A DNA stretch of 30,442 bases from RGIG2041 sp045546315. Lineage in GTDB: Bacteria; Bacillota; Clostridia; UBA1381; UMGS1253. Shown here one piece after another: positions 22,118 to 30,383 of this stretch. The stretch covers positions 1-30,442 of the forward strand of contig JAZQCN010000066.1 of assembly GCA_045546315.1 (NCBI GenBank). The letters run 5' to 3'. Numbering within the stretch: the first letter of the stretch is position 1; every line of letters starts with the position of its first letter. The notes beneath the pieces are model-generated. The model saw only the letters and a list, made by a program, of their open reading frames with translations. It searched no databases and was not told the origin of the DNA. Position numbers and translations under genes: made by a program.

Positions 22118-22928
22118 ATTTGTAGGAAATATATCTTCTTTTTAGGGCATTGCGGAATTTAGTGGGAGAATATCCGGTTTCTTTTTTGAATAGTTTTGTA
22201 AAATGCGCAAAATCGTAAAATCCAACCTCTTCCATTATTTTGTTTATTGCTGTATTTGAATGCTCAAGAAGAAATTTAGCGCGTTCTACTCTTAGAATAT
22301 TTATATACTTCAGCGGGGGATATCCGGTTTTTTCTTTGAATTTTTTTGCAAAATAATTCGGAGCTAAATTCGCCATATCAGATAGCTCGGTAAGAGTAAA
22401 TTTTTCGGAATAGTTCTTTTTGATAAACGTTATTACTTTATCGGTCTCATCCTTTTCAGTTGGAGTGACGTTTATGTAATTTGCACTTTCCAAATATATT
22501 CCGATTAATGACAAAATCGCGGATGATTTATATAGCCTTTGTGACGGCGTTGAAATTTGCTCGTTTACGATTTGTTCGCACAAATCGCGGATATGTTTAC
22601 TGTTTCCAATGCGTTTTATAAATGGAGTGTCGGTATAATCAAAAAAATTGTTTTGTCCTACTCTTAAATCAAAATGGAACCAAAACTTTTCTGCATAGCC
22701 AAGCTCGGTGAGATGGTATGAATGCTTGGTTCCCGCAGGAATAAGTATTGCGTCACCCTCTTTTGCAATAAGTATATTATTCTTGCTTTCAACACAAATC
22801 TCTCCGTCTGTAACGAAATAAAGCTTTGAATTTGGACAGATAACGTTTTTATCCCGCCATTCCGTGTTAAGAACTATTTTTGATCCGTGGTGATATACGG
22901 CAGATATTGCATCACTATAAAAATTCAT
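22116..22928 (-). CDS. AraC-family transcription regulator with cupin sensor domain, 270 aa
   Basis: Residues about 1-110 form a cupin-type ligand domain (LYFVTDGEICVESKNNILIAKEGDAILIPAGTKHSYHL). Residues about 170-265 carry the two AraC helix-turn-helix units: FTLTELSDMANLAPNYFAKKFKEKTGYPPLKYI and 'AINKIMEEVGFYDFAHFTKLFKKETGYSPTKFR'. Such regulators usually activate sugar genes on binding a monosaccharide. It diverges from fucI with 154 bp between them, so it probably senses fucose or a related sugar and controls fucI. ACGGAGGGATTTTTT precedes the ATG. Confidence 0.92.
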   Translation of the reverse strand: MNFYSDAISAVYHHGSKIVLNTEWRDKNVICPNSKLYFVTDGEICVESKNNILIAKEGDAILIPAGTKHSYHLTELGYAEKFWFHFDLRVGQNNFFDYTDTPFIKRIGNSKHIRDLCEQIVNEQISTPSQRLYKSSAILSLIGIYLESANYINVTPTEKDETDKVITFIKKNYSEKFTLTELSDMANLAPNYFAKKFKEKTGYPPLKYINILRVERAKFLLEHSNTAINKIMEEVGFYDFAHFTKLFKKETGYSPTKFRNALKRRYISYK

Positions 22929-22948
22929 AAAAAATCCCTCCGTATATA

Positions 22949-22977
22949 AGTATACTTCAAATTTATATATTTGTCAA
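22949..22977 (-). promoter_or_regulatory. Promoter of the AraC-type regulator
   Basis: Reverse strand TTGACA and TATACT with a 17-bp spacer, about 20 bp upstream of the ATG. ACTTCAAA (22954-22961), inside this promoter, is repeated inverted as TTTGAAGT (23002-23009), a candidate regulator site. Confidence 0.8.
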
Positions 22978-23082
22978 TAAATAAGATGATTTTGTACAAA
23001 TTTTGAAGTGATATTATTATAACGTAAGTCTTTACCTCGGGTGTATAATAAAAACAAATTAAAAACTGAAAGGGGAAAATCT

Positions 23083-24855
23083 ATGAAGGTTCGTATAGGT
23101 ATCAGACCTACTATTGACGGTCGTTGGGGCGGAATCAGGGAAGGTCTCGAAGAGCAGACGATGAATCTTGCCAAGGCGGCAAAAAAGCTTATTGAAGAGA
23201 ATGTTTTTTATGCAGACGGAACACCTTGTGAAGTTGTAATATCGCCTACAACGATAGGTGGAGGTAAAGAAGCATATGACTGTCAGCAGTATTTTATAAA
23301 AGAAAATGTTACCGCGACTCTGACGGTAACTCCTTGCTGGTGCTATGGCAGTGAAACTATGGATTTGAATCCAATGACTACTAAGGCTGTATGGGGATTT
23401 AACGGAACAGAAAGACCCGGCGCTGTTTATCTTGCCGCTTCTATGGCAGCTCACGCGCAGAGAGGACTCCCTGCATTTGCAATTTACGGCAAAGATGTGC
23501 AGGATGTCACAGACAACGGAATAACCGAAGATGTAGAAGAGAAAATTTTACGGTTCGCACGTTGCGCTCTTGTTGTCGGTCAGATAAAAGACAAGGCTTA
23601 CGTTAGTATAGGCTCTGTTTCCATGGGCATCGGAGGCTCATTCCTTGATGCAGAGATGATGCAAAAATATTTCGGTATTCGCGCTGAATGGGTTGATATG
23701 ACCGAAATTCTCAGAAGAATTGACCTTGAAATCTATGATAGAGAAGAATATGAAAAAGAACTTAAATGGATAAAGGCAAATTGCAAAGAGGGCAAGGACC
23801 TCAACGGCGGACCCTGGGGGCAAAAGGATTTCACAAGAGAAGAGCTTGATGAGCAATGGAAATTCGTTGCAAAGATGACTCTTATTATCAAAGATATTAT
23901 GCTTGGCAATGAAAAGTTGAACGACATAGGAAGGCACGAAGAAGCTCTTGGCAGAAATGCTATATTCGGCGGATTTCAGGGTCAGCGTATGTGGACTGAT
24001 TATAAGCCGAACGGAGATTTTACGGAGGCTATACTCAATTCTACTTTTGATTGGAACGGAAAGAAAGCGCCAATTATCCTCGCGACCGAAAGCGATAATT
24101 GCAATGGACTGGCAATGTTGTTTGAAACGCTCCTGACCGGCAGAGCAAGTGTTTTTGCCGACGTTCGCACGTACTGGTCTTGCGAGTCTGTTGAAAAATG
24201 TACCGGATGGAAACCGACCGGACTTGCCAAGAATGGATTTATTCATCTTATAAACAGCGGTGCAGCCGCACTTGACGGCACAGGCGCAGTGAAGGATGAA
24301 AAAGGAAATCCAATTATGAAAAAATGGTGGGAAATTGAGGATAATGACATATCGGCAATGCTTGGAAGTACGAAATTCAGCCCGGCAAACAGAGGATATT
24401 TCAGAGGCGGCGGATTTTCTTCCACGTTTTCAACAGAGGGCGAGATGCCGATTACTTTGGTAAGAGTAAATATGGTTGACGGAATCGGATATACTATGCA
24501 GATCGCCGAGGGATATACCGTTGAGCTTCCCGAAGAGGTTAACAGAATAATTCTTGACAGAACTGACCCGACATGGCCATCCACCTATTTTGTTCCGAGA
24601 CTTAACGAAACCAATGCGTTTTCCTCGGTTTATAACGTAATGGCAAATTGGGGCGCAAATCACGGAGCTTTCGTATACGGACATATCGGAAAGGATCTCA
24701 TAACCCTTGCAAGTATGTTCAGGATTCCTGTAACGCTTCACAATATAGAGGACTCGGATATATACCGTCCGCACTCATGGTCGGCATTCGGCACAAAGGA
24801 TCTTGAGGGGGCTGATTTCAGAGCCTGCGCTAATTACAAGGAGCTTTATAAATAA
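23083..24855 (+). CDS. fucI: L-fucose isomerase, 590 aa
   Basis: Converts L-fucose to L-fuculose, and often D-arabinose to D-ribulose. The match is clear along the whole length: RIGIRPTIDGRWGGIREGLEEQTMN, TVTPCWCYGSETMDLNP, KAVWGFNGTERPGAVYLAA, 'AILNSTFDWNG', 'FADVRTYWSCESVE', 'HLINSGAAALDG', 'YFRGGGFSSTF' and 'YSVMANWGANHG'-like YNVMANWGANHG. Metal ligands are expected at Glu, Asp and His in these motifs. The length is close to the E. coli enzyme (591). ATG 23083 follows AAAGGGGAAAATCT; the frame is open 14 codons upstream. The product would fit the nearby kinase and aldolase. Confidence 0.96.
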   Translation: MKVRIGIRPTIDGRWGGIREGLEEQTMNLAKAAKKLIEENVFYADGTPCEVVISPTTIGGGKEAYDCQQYFIKENVTATLTVTPCWCYGSETMDLNPMTTKAVWGFNGTERPGAVYLAASMAAHAQRGLPAFAIYGKDVQDVTDNGITEDVEEKILRFARCALVVGQIKDKAYVSIGSVSMGIGGSFLDAEMMQKYFGIRAEWVDMTEILRRIDLEIYDREEYEKELKWIKANCKEGKDLNGGPWGQKDFTREELDEQWKFVAKMTLIIKDIMLGNEKLNDIGRHEEALGRNAIFGGFQGQRMWTDYKPNGDFTEAILNSTFDWNGKKAPIILATESDNCNGLAMLFETLLTGRASVFADVRTYWSCESVEKCTGWKPTGLAKNGFIHLINSGAAALDGTGAVKDEKGNPIMKKWWEIEDNDISAMLGSTKFSPANRGYFRGGGFSSTFSTEGEMPITLVRVNMVDGIGYTMQIAEGYTVELPEEVNRIILDRTDPTWPSTYFVPRLNETNAFSSVYNVMANWGANHGAFVYGHIGKDLITLASMFRIPVTLHNIEDSDIYRPHSWSAFGTKDLEGADFRACANYKELYK

Positions 24856-25031
24856 GGATATTTGATATATACGAATACGTTAGAAATTTTGAAAAGCTTG
24901 GCTTCGTAATGTTTGTTCATTTTGGCATTTGCTTTTCTAACGGAGCTAATTGCGAATTTTTTGTGGAAATTGAAAACTGCAGACTTTCGCGGGGAACAAA
25001 AGATATCATATCGTCATATATTGAATTTTAT
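24852..25031 (+). pseudogene. Probable remnant of an alpha-L-fucosidase (GH29) gene start
   Basis: Right after fucI, one frame reads IFDIYEYVRNFEKLGFVMFV followed by HFGICFSNGANCEFF. The part 'NFEKLGF.MFVHFG' closely resembles the N-terminal 'kFGMFIHwGlYS' strand of GH29 alpha-L-fucosidases. No proper start codon precedes it, the following residues drift away from the family, and a terminator cuts it at about 25032. I read it as a decayed fucosidase gene, which would match the fucose theme. The similarity covers only about 25 residues, so confidence is moderate. Confidence 0.45.
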
Positions 25032-25074
25032 AAAAAATCTGCTCGATACCGAAAGGTAAAGAGCAGATTTTTTT
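25032..25074. terminator. Bidirectional terminator after fucI and the hydrogenase operon
   Basis: AAAAAATCTGCTC (25032-25044) pairs with GAGCAGATTTTTTT (25061-25074); an inner ACC-GAAA-GGT hairpin sits in the loop. T-runs on both strands suit both converging transcripts. Confidence 0.9.
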
Positions 25075-25079
25075 ATGAT

Positions 25080-26831
25080 TTAATTTGTAAACTTCTTACG
25101 AGCAGTGTAGGAAGTGTGAAGCGCATGGTGCGCTGCATGGCATCCGTAGCCACCCTTGAAGTAATTGTCGTAAACTTCCTTGATAACAGGATTCTGGTGA
25201 GACTTACGAATTGTCATCGCCTCATCCTGATCGTAAAGAGCCTTAGCTCTAACAGCCTTGAGGTCAACAGTATCACGTACGTGCTGAGGCTGGATAGGCT
25301 GACCGCCGCCGTTTACACAACCGCCGGGGCATCCCATGATTTCAACGAATGTCCAATCAGCTTCACCGCTTGCAATCTTGTCCATAACCTTCTTAGCGTT
25401 TGCCGCACCGGATGCAACGCAAACCTTTATATCCATACCTGCGATACTGTAGGTAGCTTCCTTAAGGCCGTCTGTTCCGCGGACTTCAGCGAATACAAGC
25501 TCTTTGTTGTCTTTGCCGGTGAGAACGTCGTTTGCTGTTCTGAGAGCAGCTTCCATAACTCCGCCTGTTGCGCCGAAGATTACGGCTGCGCCTGTGTCAA
25601 GACCAAGGGGCGTGTCAAATTCTTCGTCGGGAAGGGCAGTGAATTTAATACCTGCGCGACCAATCATTCTTGCAAGCTCACGGGTCGTAAGAGCGACGTC
25701 AACGTCAGCTATTCCGTTTCCTGCAGCTGACATATCGTCTCTGCCTACCTCAAACTTCTTTGCGGTACAAGGCATGATTGAAACAACAAATATATCCTTA
25801 GGATCATATCCCTTCTTCTCAGCCCAGTATGTTTTTATGAGCGCTCCGCCCATCTGCTGAGGAGATTTGCAGGAAGAAAGGTGAGCAAGGAAATCAGGAT
25901 AGTAAAGCTCACAGAATTTAACCCATCCGGGAGAGCAAGAGGTAATCATAGGAAGCTTACCGCCGTTCTTAACTCTGTCGAGAAGTTCGGTAGCTTCTTC
26001 AACAATTGTGAAATCTGCCGCAGTATTTGTGTCAAATATCTTCTCGAATCCGAGTCTGCGAAGAGCGGCAACCATTTTGCCTTCAACATTAGTTCCGATA
26101 GGCATATCGAAGCACTCGCCAAGGGTTGCTCTTATAGAGGGAGCAGTCTGAACAACAACGTGCTTTGTAGGATCGGAAAGAGCAGCCCAAACCTTATCGG
26201 TGTCATCGCGCTCTACGAGTGCGCCTGTGGGGCATACTGCTGTACACTGTCCGCAGGAGATACAGGGAGTGCTGTTAAGGTCGAGGTTGAATGCCTGTCC
26301 GATGCATGTATCGATACCGCGGTTGTTTGCTCCGATAACGGAAACGAACTGTTCGTTACAAACCGCAACGCATCTACGGCAAAGGATACACTTGTTGTTA
26401 TCTCTTACAAGATGAGGAGTTGAGTAGTCAAGCTCGTACTCAGGCTTGAAACCGCCAAACGCATTTGAATCAACACCGTATTCGAGGCAGAGCTTCTGAA
26501 GCTCGCAGTTGGTGGAACGTGCGCAGGAAAGGCAGTTCTTATCGTGGGTGGAGAGGATAAGCTCAAGAGTTGTCTTGCGAGCCTCTCTAACCTTCGCTGT
26601 GTTTGTCTGAATTTCCATTCCCTCGGTAACGGGATAAACACAAGCCGTAACAAGACCGCGAGCGCCGGTAGCCTCAACAACGCATATACGGCAAGCGCCG
26701 ATCTCGTTCTTTTCTTTCATAAAGCAGAGTGTGGGGATTTCCACGCCTGCCGCGCGGGCTGCTTCAAGAATAGTTGCGCCCTTGGGTACGCTTACAGCAA
26801 TACCGTTTACTTTTACATTTAACATTTCCAT
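25080..26831 (-). CDS. hydA: [FeFe] hydrogenase catalytic subunit (HydA/HndD type), 583 aa
   Basis: Makes or oxidises H2 at the H-cluster in the cytoplasm. The N-terminal [2Fe-2S] domain uses Cys36, 47, 50 and 64. The His-Cys motif follows (His96, Cys100, 103, 109), then two [4Fe-4S] sites (CILCRRCVAVC; CISCGQCTAVCP). H-cluster cysteines are Cys299 (TSCSPGWVKFCE), Cys354 (MPCTAKK), Cys501 and Cys505 (EIMGCPGGCVNGGGQP). The C-terminal small-subunit helix is present (HQNPVIKEVYDNY). The arrangement, together with the upstream NuoF-like and HndB-like genes, matches the multimeric electron-bifurcating type (group A) of Clostridia, using NAD(P)H and ferredoxin. It is the last gene of the operon. 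Confidence 0.97.
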   Translation of the reverse strand: MEMLNVKVNGIAVSVPKGATILEAARAAGVEIPTLCFMKEKNEIGACRICVVEATGARGLVTACVYPVTEGMEIQTNTAKVREARKTTLELILSTHDKNCLSCARSTNCELQKLCLEYGVDSNAFGGFKPEYELDYSTPHLVRDNNKCILCRRCVAVCNEQFVSVIGANNRGIDTCIGQAFNLDLNSTPCISCGQCTAVCPTGALVERDDTDKVWAALSDPTKHVVVQTAPSIRATLGECFDMPIGTNVEGKMVAALRRLGFEKIFDTNTAADFTIVEEATELLDRVKNGGKLPMITSCSPGWVKFCELYYPDFLAHLSSCKSPQQMGGALIKTYWAEKKGYDPKDIFVVSIMPCTAKKFEVGRDDMSAAGNGIADVDVALTTRELARMIGRAGIKFTALPDEEFDTPLGLDTGAAVIFGATGGVMEAALRTANDVLTGKDNKELVFAEVRGTDGLKEATYSIAGMDIKVCVASGAANAKKVMDKIASGEADWTFVEIMGCPGGCVNGGGQPIQPQHVRDTVDLKAVRAKALYDQDEAMTIRKSHQNPVIKEVYDNYFKGGYGCHAAHHALHTSYTARKKFTN

Positions 26832-26849
26832 ATCAGCGTACTCCTTTCA

Positions 26850-28673
26850 TTACTGTTTTGATATAGCGCCAAACTTACAGCCTGCAATACAAGCTCCGCA
26901 CTTGATACATTTAGCAGTATCGATAGTGTAGGATGCAAGCTTATGACCGGGTGCTATGTAATCTGTTTTTGTGATTGCGCCAACAGGGCAGTTCTTAGCG
27001 CACTTACCGCAACCGATACACTTGTCTTTGTCGATAGTAAAGGAAAGAAGATCCTTACATACTCCGGCAGGGCATTTCTTATCAACAACGTGAGCGATAT
27101 ATTCATCTCTGAAGAAGTTGAGTGTTGAAAGAACGGGGTTGGGCGCTGTCTGACCGAGACCGCAAAGTGAATTCTGTTTGATGTAGTAGCAGAGAGCTTC
27201 AAGTTTGTCAATATCTTCAAGCTCGCCTTTACCTGATGTTATTTTGTCAAGTATTTCAAGAAGTCTTCTTGTACCGACACGGCAGGGAGTACACTTACCG
27301 CAAGACTCTTCAACAGTAAACTCAAGGAAGAATTTTGCCATATCAACCATACATGTGTCTTCGTCCATAACGATAAGACCGCCTGAACCCATCATGCATC
27401 CTATTGAAACGAGGTTGTCATAATCAACTTCGGTATCAATAAGACGAGCGGGGATACAACCGCCGGAAGGACCGCCGGTCTGCGCAGCCTTGAACTGCTT
27501 TCCGTCAGGAATACCGCCACCGATCTCATTGATTATCTCACGAAGGGTAGTACCCATAGGAATTTCAACAAGACCTGTATTCTTTATTTTTCCACCGAGA
27601 GCAAATACCTTTGTTCCCTTGGATTTTTCGGTACCCATTGAAGCAAACCACTCAGCGCCGCGAAGAATAATCTGAGGAACGTTAGCAAACGTTTCAACGT
27701 TGTTTTCAACGGTGGGACATCCGAAAAGACCCTTTACAGCAGGATAGGGGGGACGGGGCTTAGGTTCGCCTCTGTTACCCTCGATTGACGTCATAAGAGC
27801 GGTTTCCTCACCGCATACGAATGCGCCTGCGCCAAGTCTTATGTCAAGGTCAAAATCAAATCCGGAATTAAAAATGTTTTTGCCGAGAAGGCCGTATTCA
27901 CGAGCCTGGTCAATTGCAATCTGGAGACGCTTAACGGCGATAGGATACTCAGCTCTTACGTAAACGTAACCCTGAGTTGCTCCGACAGCGTATCCGCAGA
28001 TAGCCATAGCTTCAACAAGACAGTGTGGGTCGCCCTCAAGAACAGAACGGTCCATGAATGCTCCGGGGTCGCCCTCGTCGGCATTACATACAACATACTT
28101 CTGAGGCGCTTTGTTAGGTGCGCAGAGAGCCCACTTACGACCGGTGGGGAATCCTCCGCCTCCTCTTCCACGAAGACCGGAATCTGTAATTACTTTTATA
28201 ACGTCTTCGGGAGTCATTTCGGTAAGAACCTTACCAAGCGCGGCGTAACCGTCCATCGCGATATACTCGTCGATTTCTTCAGGGTTTATAACACCGCAGT
28301 TACGAAGAACAACTCGGTTCTGAGATTTATAGAACGCTGTTTCGCTGAGAGCAACGTTAACAGCTTCCTTCTCAGCTTTGTCAGCTCCGGTATCATTGTA
28401 AACAAGACGTTCTACAATTCTACCCTTAAGAAGATGCTCTTCAACAATTTCCTTAACGTCTTCGGGAGTAACGCGGCTATAGAATGTTCCGTCCGGATAA
28501 ACTATAACAACGGGACCGAGAGCGCAAAGACCGAAGCAACCCGTTTGTACGAGCTTTACTTCCTCGGAAAGACCGAAGGCTTCAATATTTTCTGTAAAAG
28601 CCTTCTGAACGGCTTGGCTGCCAGAAGAGGTACAGCCTGTACCGCCACAAACCAAAACATGTGCACGAATCAT
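26850..28673 (-). CDS. nuoF: NuoF/HndC-like NAD(P)H-binding flavoprotein subunit of hydrogenase, 607 aa
   Basis: Exchanges electrons with NAD(P)H. The domains are, in order: a thioredoxin-like [2Fe-2S] part (CGGTGCTSSG; QTGCFGLCALGP); the FMN and NADH region (GRGGGGFPTGRKW; CNADEGDPGAFMDRSVLEGDP; GAGAYVCGEE-like GAGAFVCGEETAL); an N3-type [4Fe-4S] site (ESCGKCTPCRVGTRR); and two C-terminal [4Fe-4S] motifs (CIGCGKCAKNCPVGAI; CIKCGACIAGCKFGAI). The extra ferredoxin ends are typical of hydrogenase subunits rather than complex I. It lies 18 bp upstream of the catalytic gene and 15 bp downstream of the HndB-like gene. ATCGGAGGTAAAGTTT precedes the ATG. Confidence 0.95.
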   Translation of the reverse strand: MIRAHVLVCGGTGCTSSGSQAVQKAFTENIEAFGLSEEVKLVQTGCFGLCALGPVVIVYPDGTFYSRVTPEDVKEIVEEHLLKGRIVERLVYNDTGADKAEKEAVNVALSETAFYKSQNRVVLRNCGVINPEEIDEYIAMDGYAALGKVLTEMTPEDVIKVITDSGLRGRGGGGFPTGRKWALCAPNKAPQKYVVCNADEGDPGAFMDRSVLEGDPHCLVEAMAICGYAVGATQGYVYVRAEYPIAVKRLQIAIDQAREYGLLGKNIFNSGFDFDLDIRLGAGAFVCGEETALMTSIEGNRGEPKPRPPYPAVKGLFGCPTVENNVETFANVPQIILRGAEWFASMGTEKSKGTKVFALGGKIKNTGLVEIPMGTTLREIINEIGGGIPDGKQFKAAQTGGPSGGCIPARLIDTEVDYDNLVSIGCMMGSGGLIVMDEDTCMVDMAKFFLEFTVEESCGKCTPCRVGTRRLLEILDKITSGKGELEDIDKLEALCYYIKQNSLCGLGQTAPNPVLSTLNFFRDEYIAHVVDKKCPAGVCKDLLSFTIDKDKCIGCGKCAKNCPVGAITKTDYIAPGHKLASYTIDTAKCIKCGACIAGCKFGAISKQ

Positions 28674-28688
28674 AAACTTTACCTCCGA

Positions 28689-29057
28689 TTATTTAGCGTT
28701 TGCAATGGTGAATTCTGAAACAACATTGCCGCCTTTGAGATGTTTTTCAACAACTGCCTTTGCTTTCTCAGCAGTCATTTTTACATAAGTGGTTTTTTCT
28801 TTGCCTGCCTCGTAGATTTCCACAACGGGTTCATACTGGCAGATTCCGATACATCCGGTTTGAGAAACCGTAACCTTATCGGACAGGTTTTCTGCGTTTA
28901 CAGCCTCAACGAATGCGTTGAGAACGGGGCGGGCGCCTGCTGCAATACCGCAGGTTGCCATTCCGACAACAACGCGGATTTCGTTAGCGCCTTCGCGCAA
29001 GATTACTTTGTTTTTCATCTTGTCTCTTATTGCCTGTAATTCAGCCAAAGATTTCAT
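28689..29057 (-). CDS. HndB-like thioredoxin-fold [2Fe-2S] protein, 122 aa
   Basis: Small ferredoxin-like subunit of multimeric hydrogenases. After an N-terminal helix come VVGMATCGIAAGARPVLNAF and VSQTGCIGICQYEPVVEIY, the pattern of the HndB family. Only one Cys is present in the first motif (CGIAAGA) instead of the usual two of NuoE-type proteins, leaving three of the four ligands. GAAAGGAAAAACAA precedes the ATG. It is followed directly by the NuoF-like gene. It may pass electrons within the complex. Confidence 0.88.
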   Translation of the reverse strand: MKSLAELQAIRDKMKNKVILREGANEIRVVVGMATCGIAAGARPVLNAFVEAVNAENLSDKVTVSQTGCIGICQYEPVVEIYEAGKEKTTYVKMTAEKAKAVVEKHLKGGNVVSEFTIANAK

Positions 29058-29106
29058 TTGTTTTTCCTTTCTTAATAAGATGCTTTTATTTAAATATTAT
29101 TTAAAT

Positions 29107-29649
29107 CTAAGAATATTGATCCTCAAGATATTCTTCTATCCACTTGATTACATCGTAAGTGTCAAGAGGAACGTCACCGAGAATCTCCCGCAAAGATCTT
29201 GTATCAAGGATAACCTCTTTTTTTGACGTAGTGTGTCTGAAAAGAAAATCCGTGTCGGGATGACCTTGAATAAGCGTTTTTATCGTAGATATAACATCGC
29301 CGAGCGGTGTAAAATCAATATGATTTTTATTGTAGTGAGCTACAACCGTCGTTCCGTGAAGAGAAGACTCATCATTTTTCTGCTTTGACGTTATTTCAAC
29401 GTATCCCCCTGTTTGCTCCGCGCTCATTTTGAGAAGCGGGATCCCAAGTCCCACGTTTCTTGTGGTTCTTGTGGTATAAAAAGGATCGGTAACAGATCTT
29501 AGCGTTTGTTCGGACATACCGCATCCGTCGTCTTTGATAGTTATTGTCAGCGCGGTATCGGATTCATCTATAGTTATTTCGGTTAGAGTTGCTTTTGCTT
29601 TGACAGAGTTTTCTGCAATATCCAATATATTAAGTGATAGCTCCTTCAT
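29107..29649 (-). CDS. GHKL-type ATP-binding protein of the hydrogenase cluster, 180 aa
   Basis: A histidine-kinase-like ATPase domain: N-box LSLNILDIAENSVKAKA, G1 IKDDGCGMSE, F-region 'DPFYTTR' and G2 'VGLGIPLLKMSAEQTGG'. There is no sensor or phosphate-acceptor domain. Such proteins commonly accompany clostridial hydrogenase operons; whether they act as anti-sigma-like kinases or in assembly is unknown. The start overlaps the stop of the PHP gene (ATGA). A gap of 49 bp without clear promoter separates it from the HndB-like gene. Confidence 0.88.
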   Translation of the reverse strand: MKELSLNILDIAENSVKAKATLTEITIDESDTALTITIKDDGCGMSEQTLRSVTDPFYTTRTTRNVGLGIPLLKMSAEQTGGYVEITSKQKNDESSLHGTTVVAHYNKNHIDFTPLGDVISTIKTLIQGHPDTDFLFRHTTSKKEVILDTRSLREILGDVPLDTYDVIKWIEEYLEDQYS

Positions 29650-30383
29650 ATGAGGTCCTCGCCTTTTTTGAACAGTTTAAACAGCTCTTTTCTGACTGAT
29701 TCGGGTGAATCGCCATCAAGTTCAAAGAAGTTTTCTTTGTCTTTCACGTCCGTCAGATAATGCGAGTCGGAGCTTATTACAAAGAGCTTTTCCCGAAGTG
29801 AGTATTTTTTTTCATATTCGGGTATTTTATTCGGATCATGAAATTCAACGCAGGAGAAAAAAGGAGTTTTGGGGAAGGTACCAAGCGTTGATATAATACC
29901 GTTTGCATCGCGGTCTATATGAGCAGGGTAGCATATCCCTCCAAATTTCTTCACAAGCGAAGGAATATCTTCAACGGAAACAGTGGTAGCGTTAGAAAGA
30001 AGATTTTTTTCTTCTCCTATAATAAAATCGTTTTCGTCGGTTATAATCTGGTGGCCGAATATATCAGGTCTGTTTTCTATTGGAATGCGGTAATTATCAA
30101 GATACTTGTCAAAGTCAAGCGCGGACTGCAGCTCTTCGAAAAGACAAACGATGTGAATATCTTCCGAAGATGTCAGCTCCATACCTGCGACCGGTATAAT
30201 TCCGTATTTGTCAGCCGCTTTAAAGAAAGCAGGGCAGTTTTTTGCGGTATTATGATCTGTTAACGCAAGTATATCAATTCCGGCAAGCGATGCCATACCG
30301 AGAAGATTATTCGGGGTGTTGTCATCATCTGCGCAAGGAGACAGACAGGAATGCGTATGTAAATCATAGTAGTAACGTCGCAT
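29646..30383 (-). CDS. PHP-domain phosphoesterase, 245 aa
   Basis: Metal-dependent phosphoesterase of the PHP family. All typical motifs are present: YDLHTHSCLSPCADDD, ALTDHNTAKN, GMELTSSEDIHIV, GICYPAHIDR and 'FVISSDSHYL'. Three metal ions are expected. Proteins of this type with 'LSPCADDD' stand next to [FeFe] hydrogenase genes in many Clostridia; the substrate is unknown. Its ATG overlaps the TAA of the upstream partial gene (TAATG), and its TGA overlaps the next start, so all three are coupled. Confidence 0.92.
   Translation of the reverse strand: MRRYYYDLHTHSCLSPCADDDNTPNNLLGMASLAGIDILALTDHNTAKNCPAFFKAADKYGIIPVAGMELTSSEDIHIVCLFEELQSALDFDKYLDNYRIPIENRPDIFGHQIITDENDFIIGEEKNLLSNATTVSVEDIPSLVKKFGGICYPAHIDRDANGIISTLGTFPKTPFFSCVEFHDPNKIPEYEKKYSLREKLFVISSDSHYLTDVKDKENFFELDGDSPESVRKELFKLFKKGEDLI

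Noticed and set aside
25080..25730. Long forward open frame opposite the hydrogenase gene
   Set aside because: It is the antisense shadow of a clearly identified hydrogenase gene. Only its first part, before the terminator, has independent meaning.
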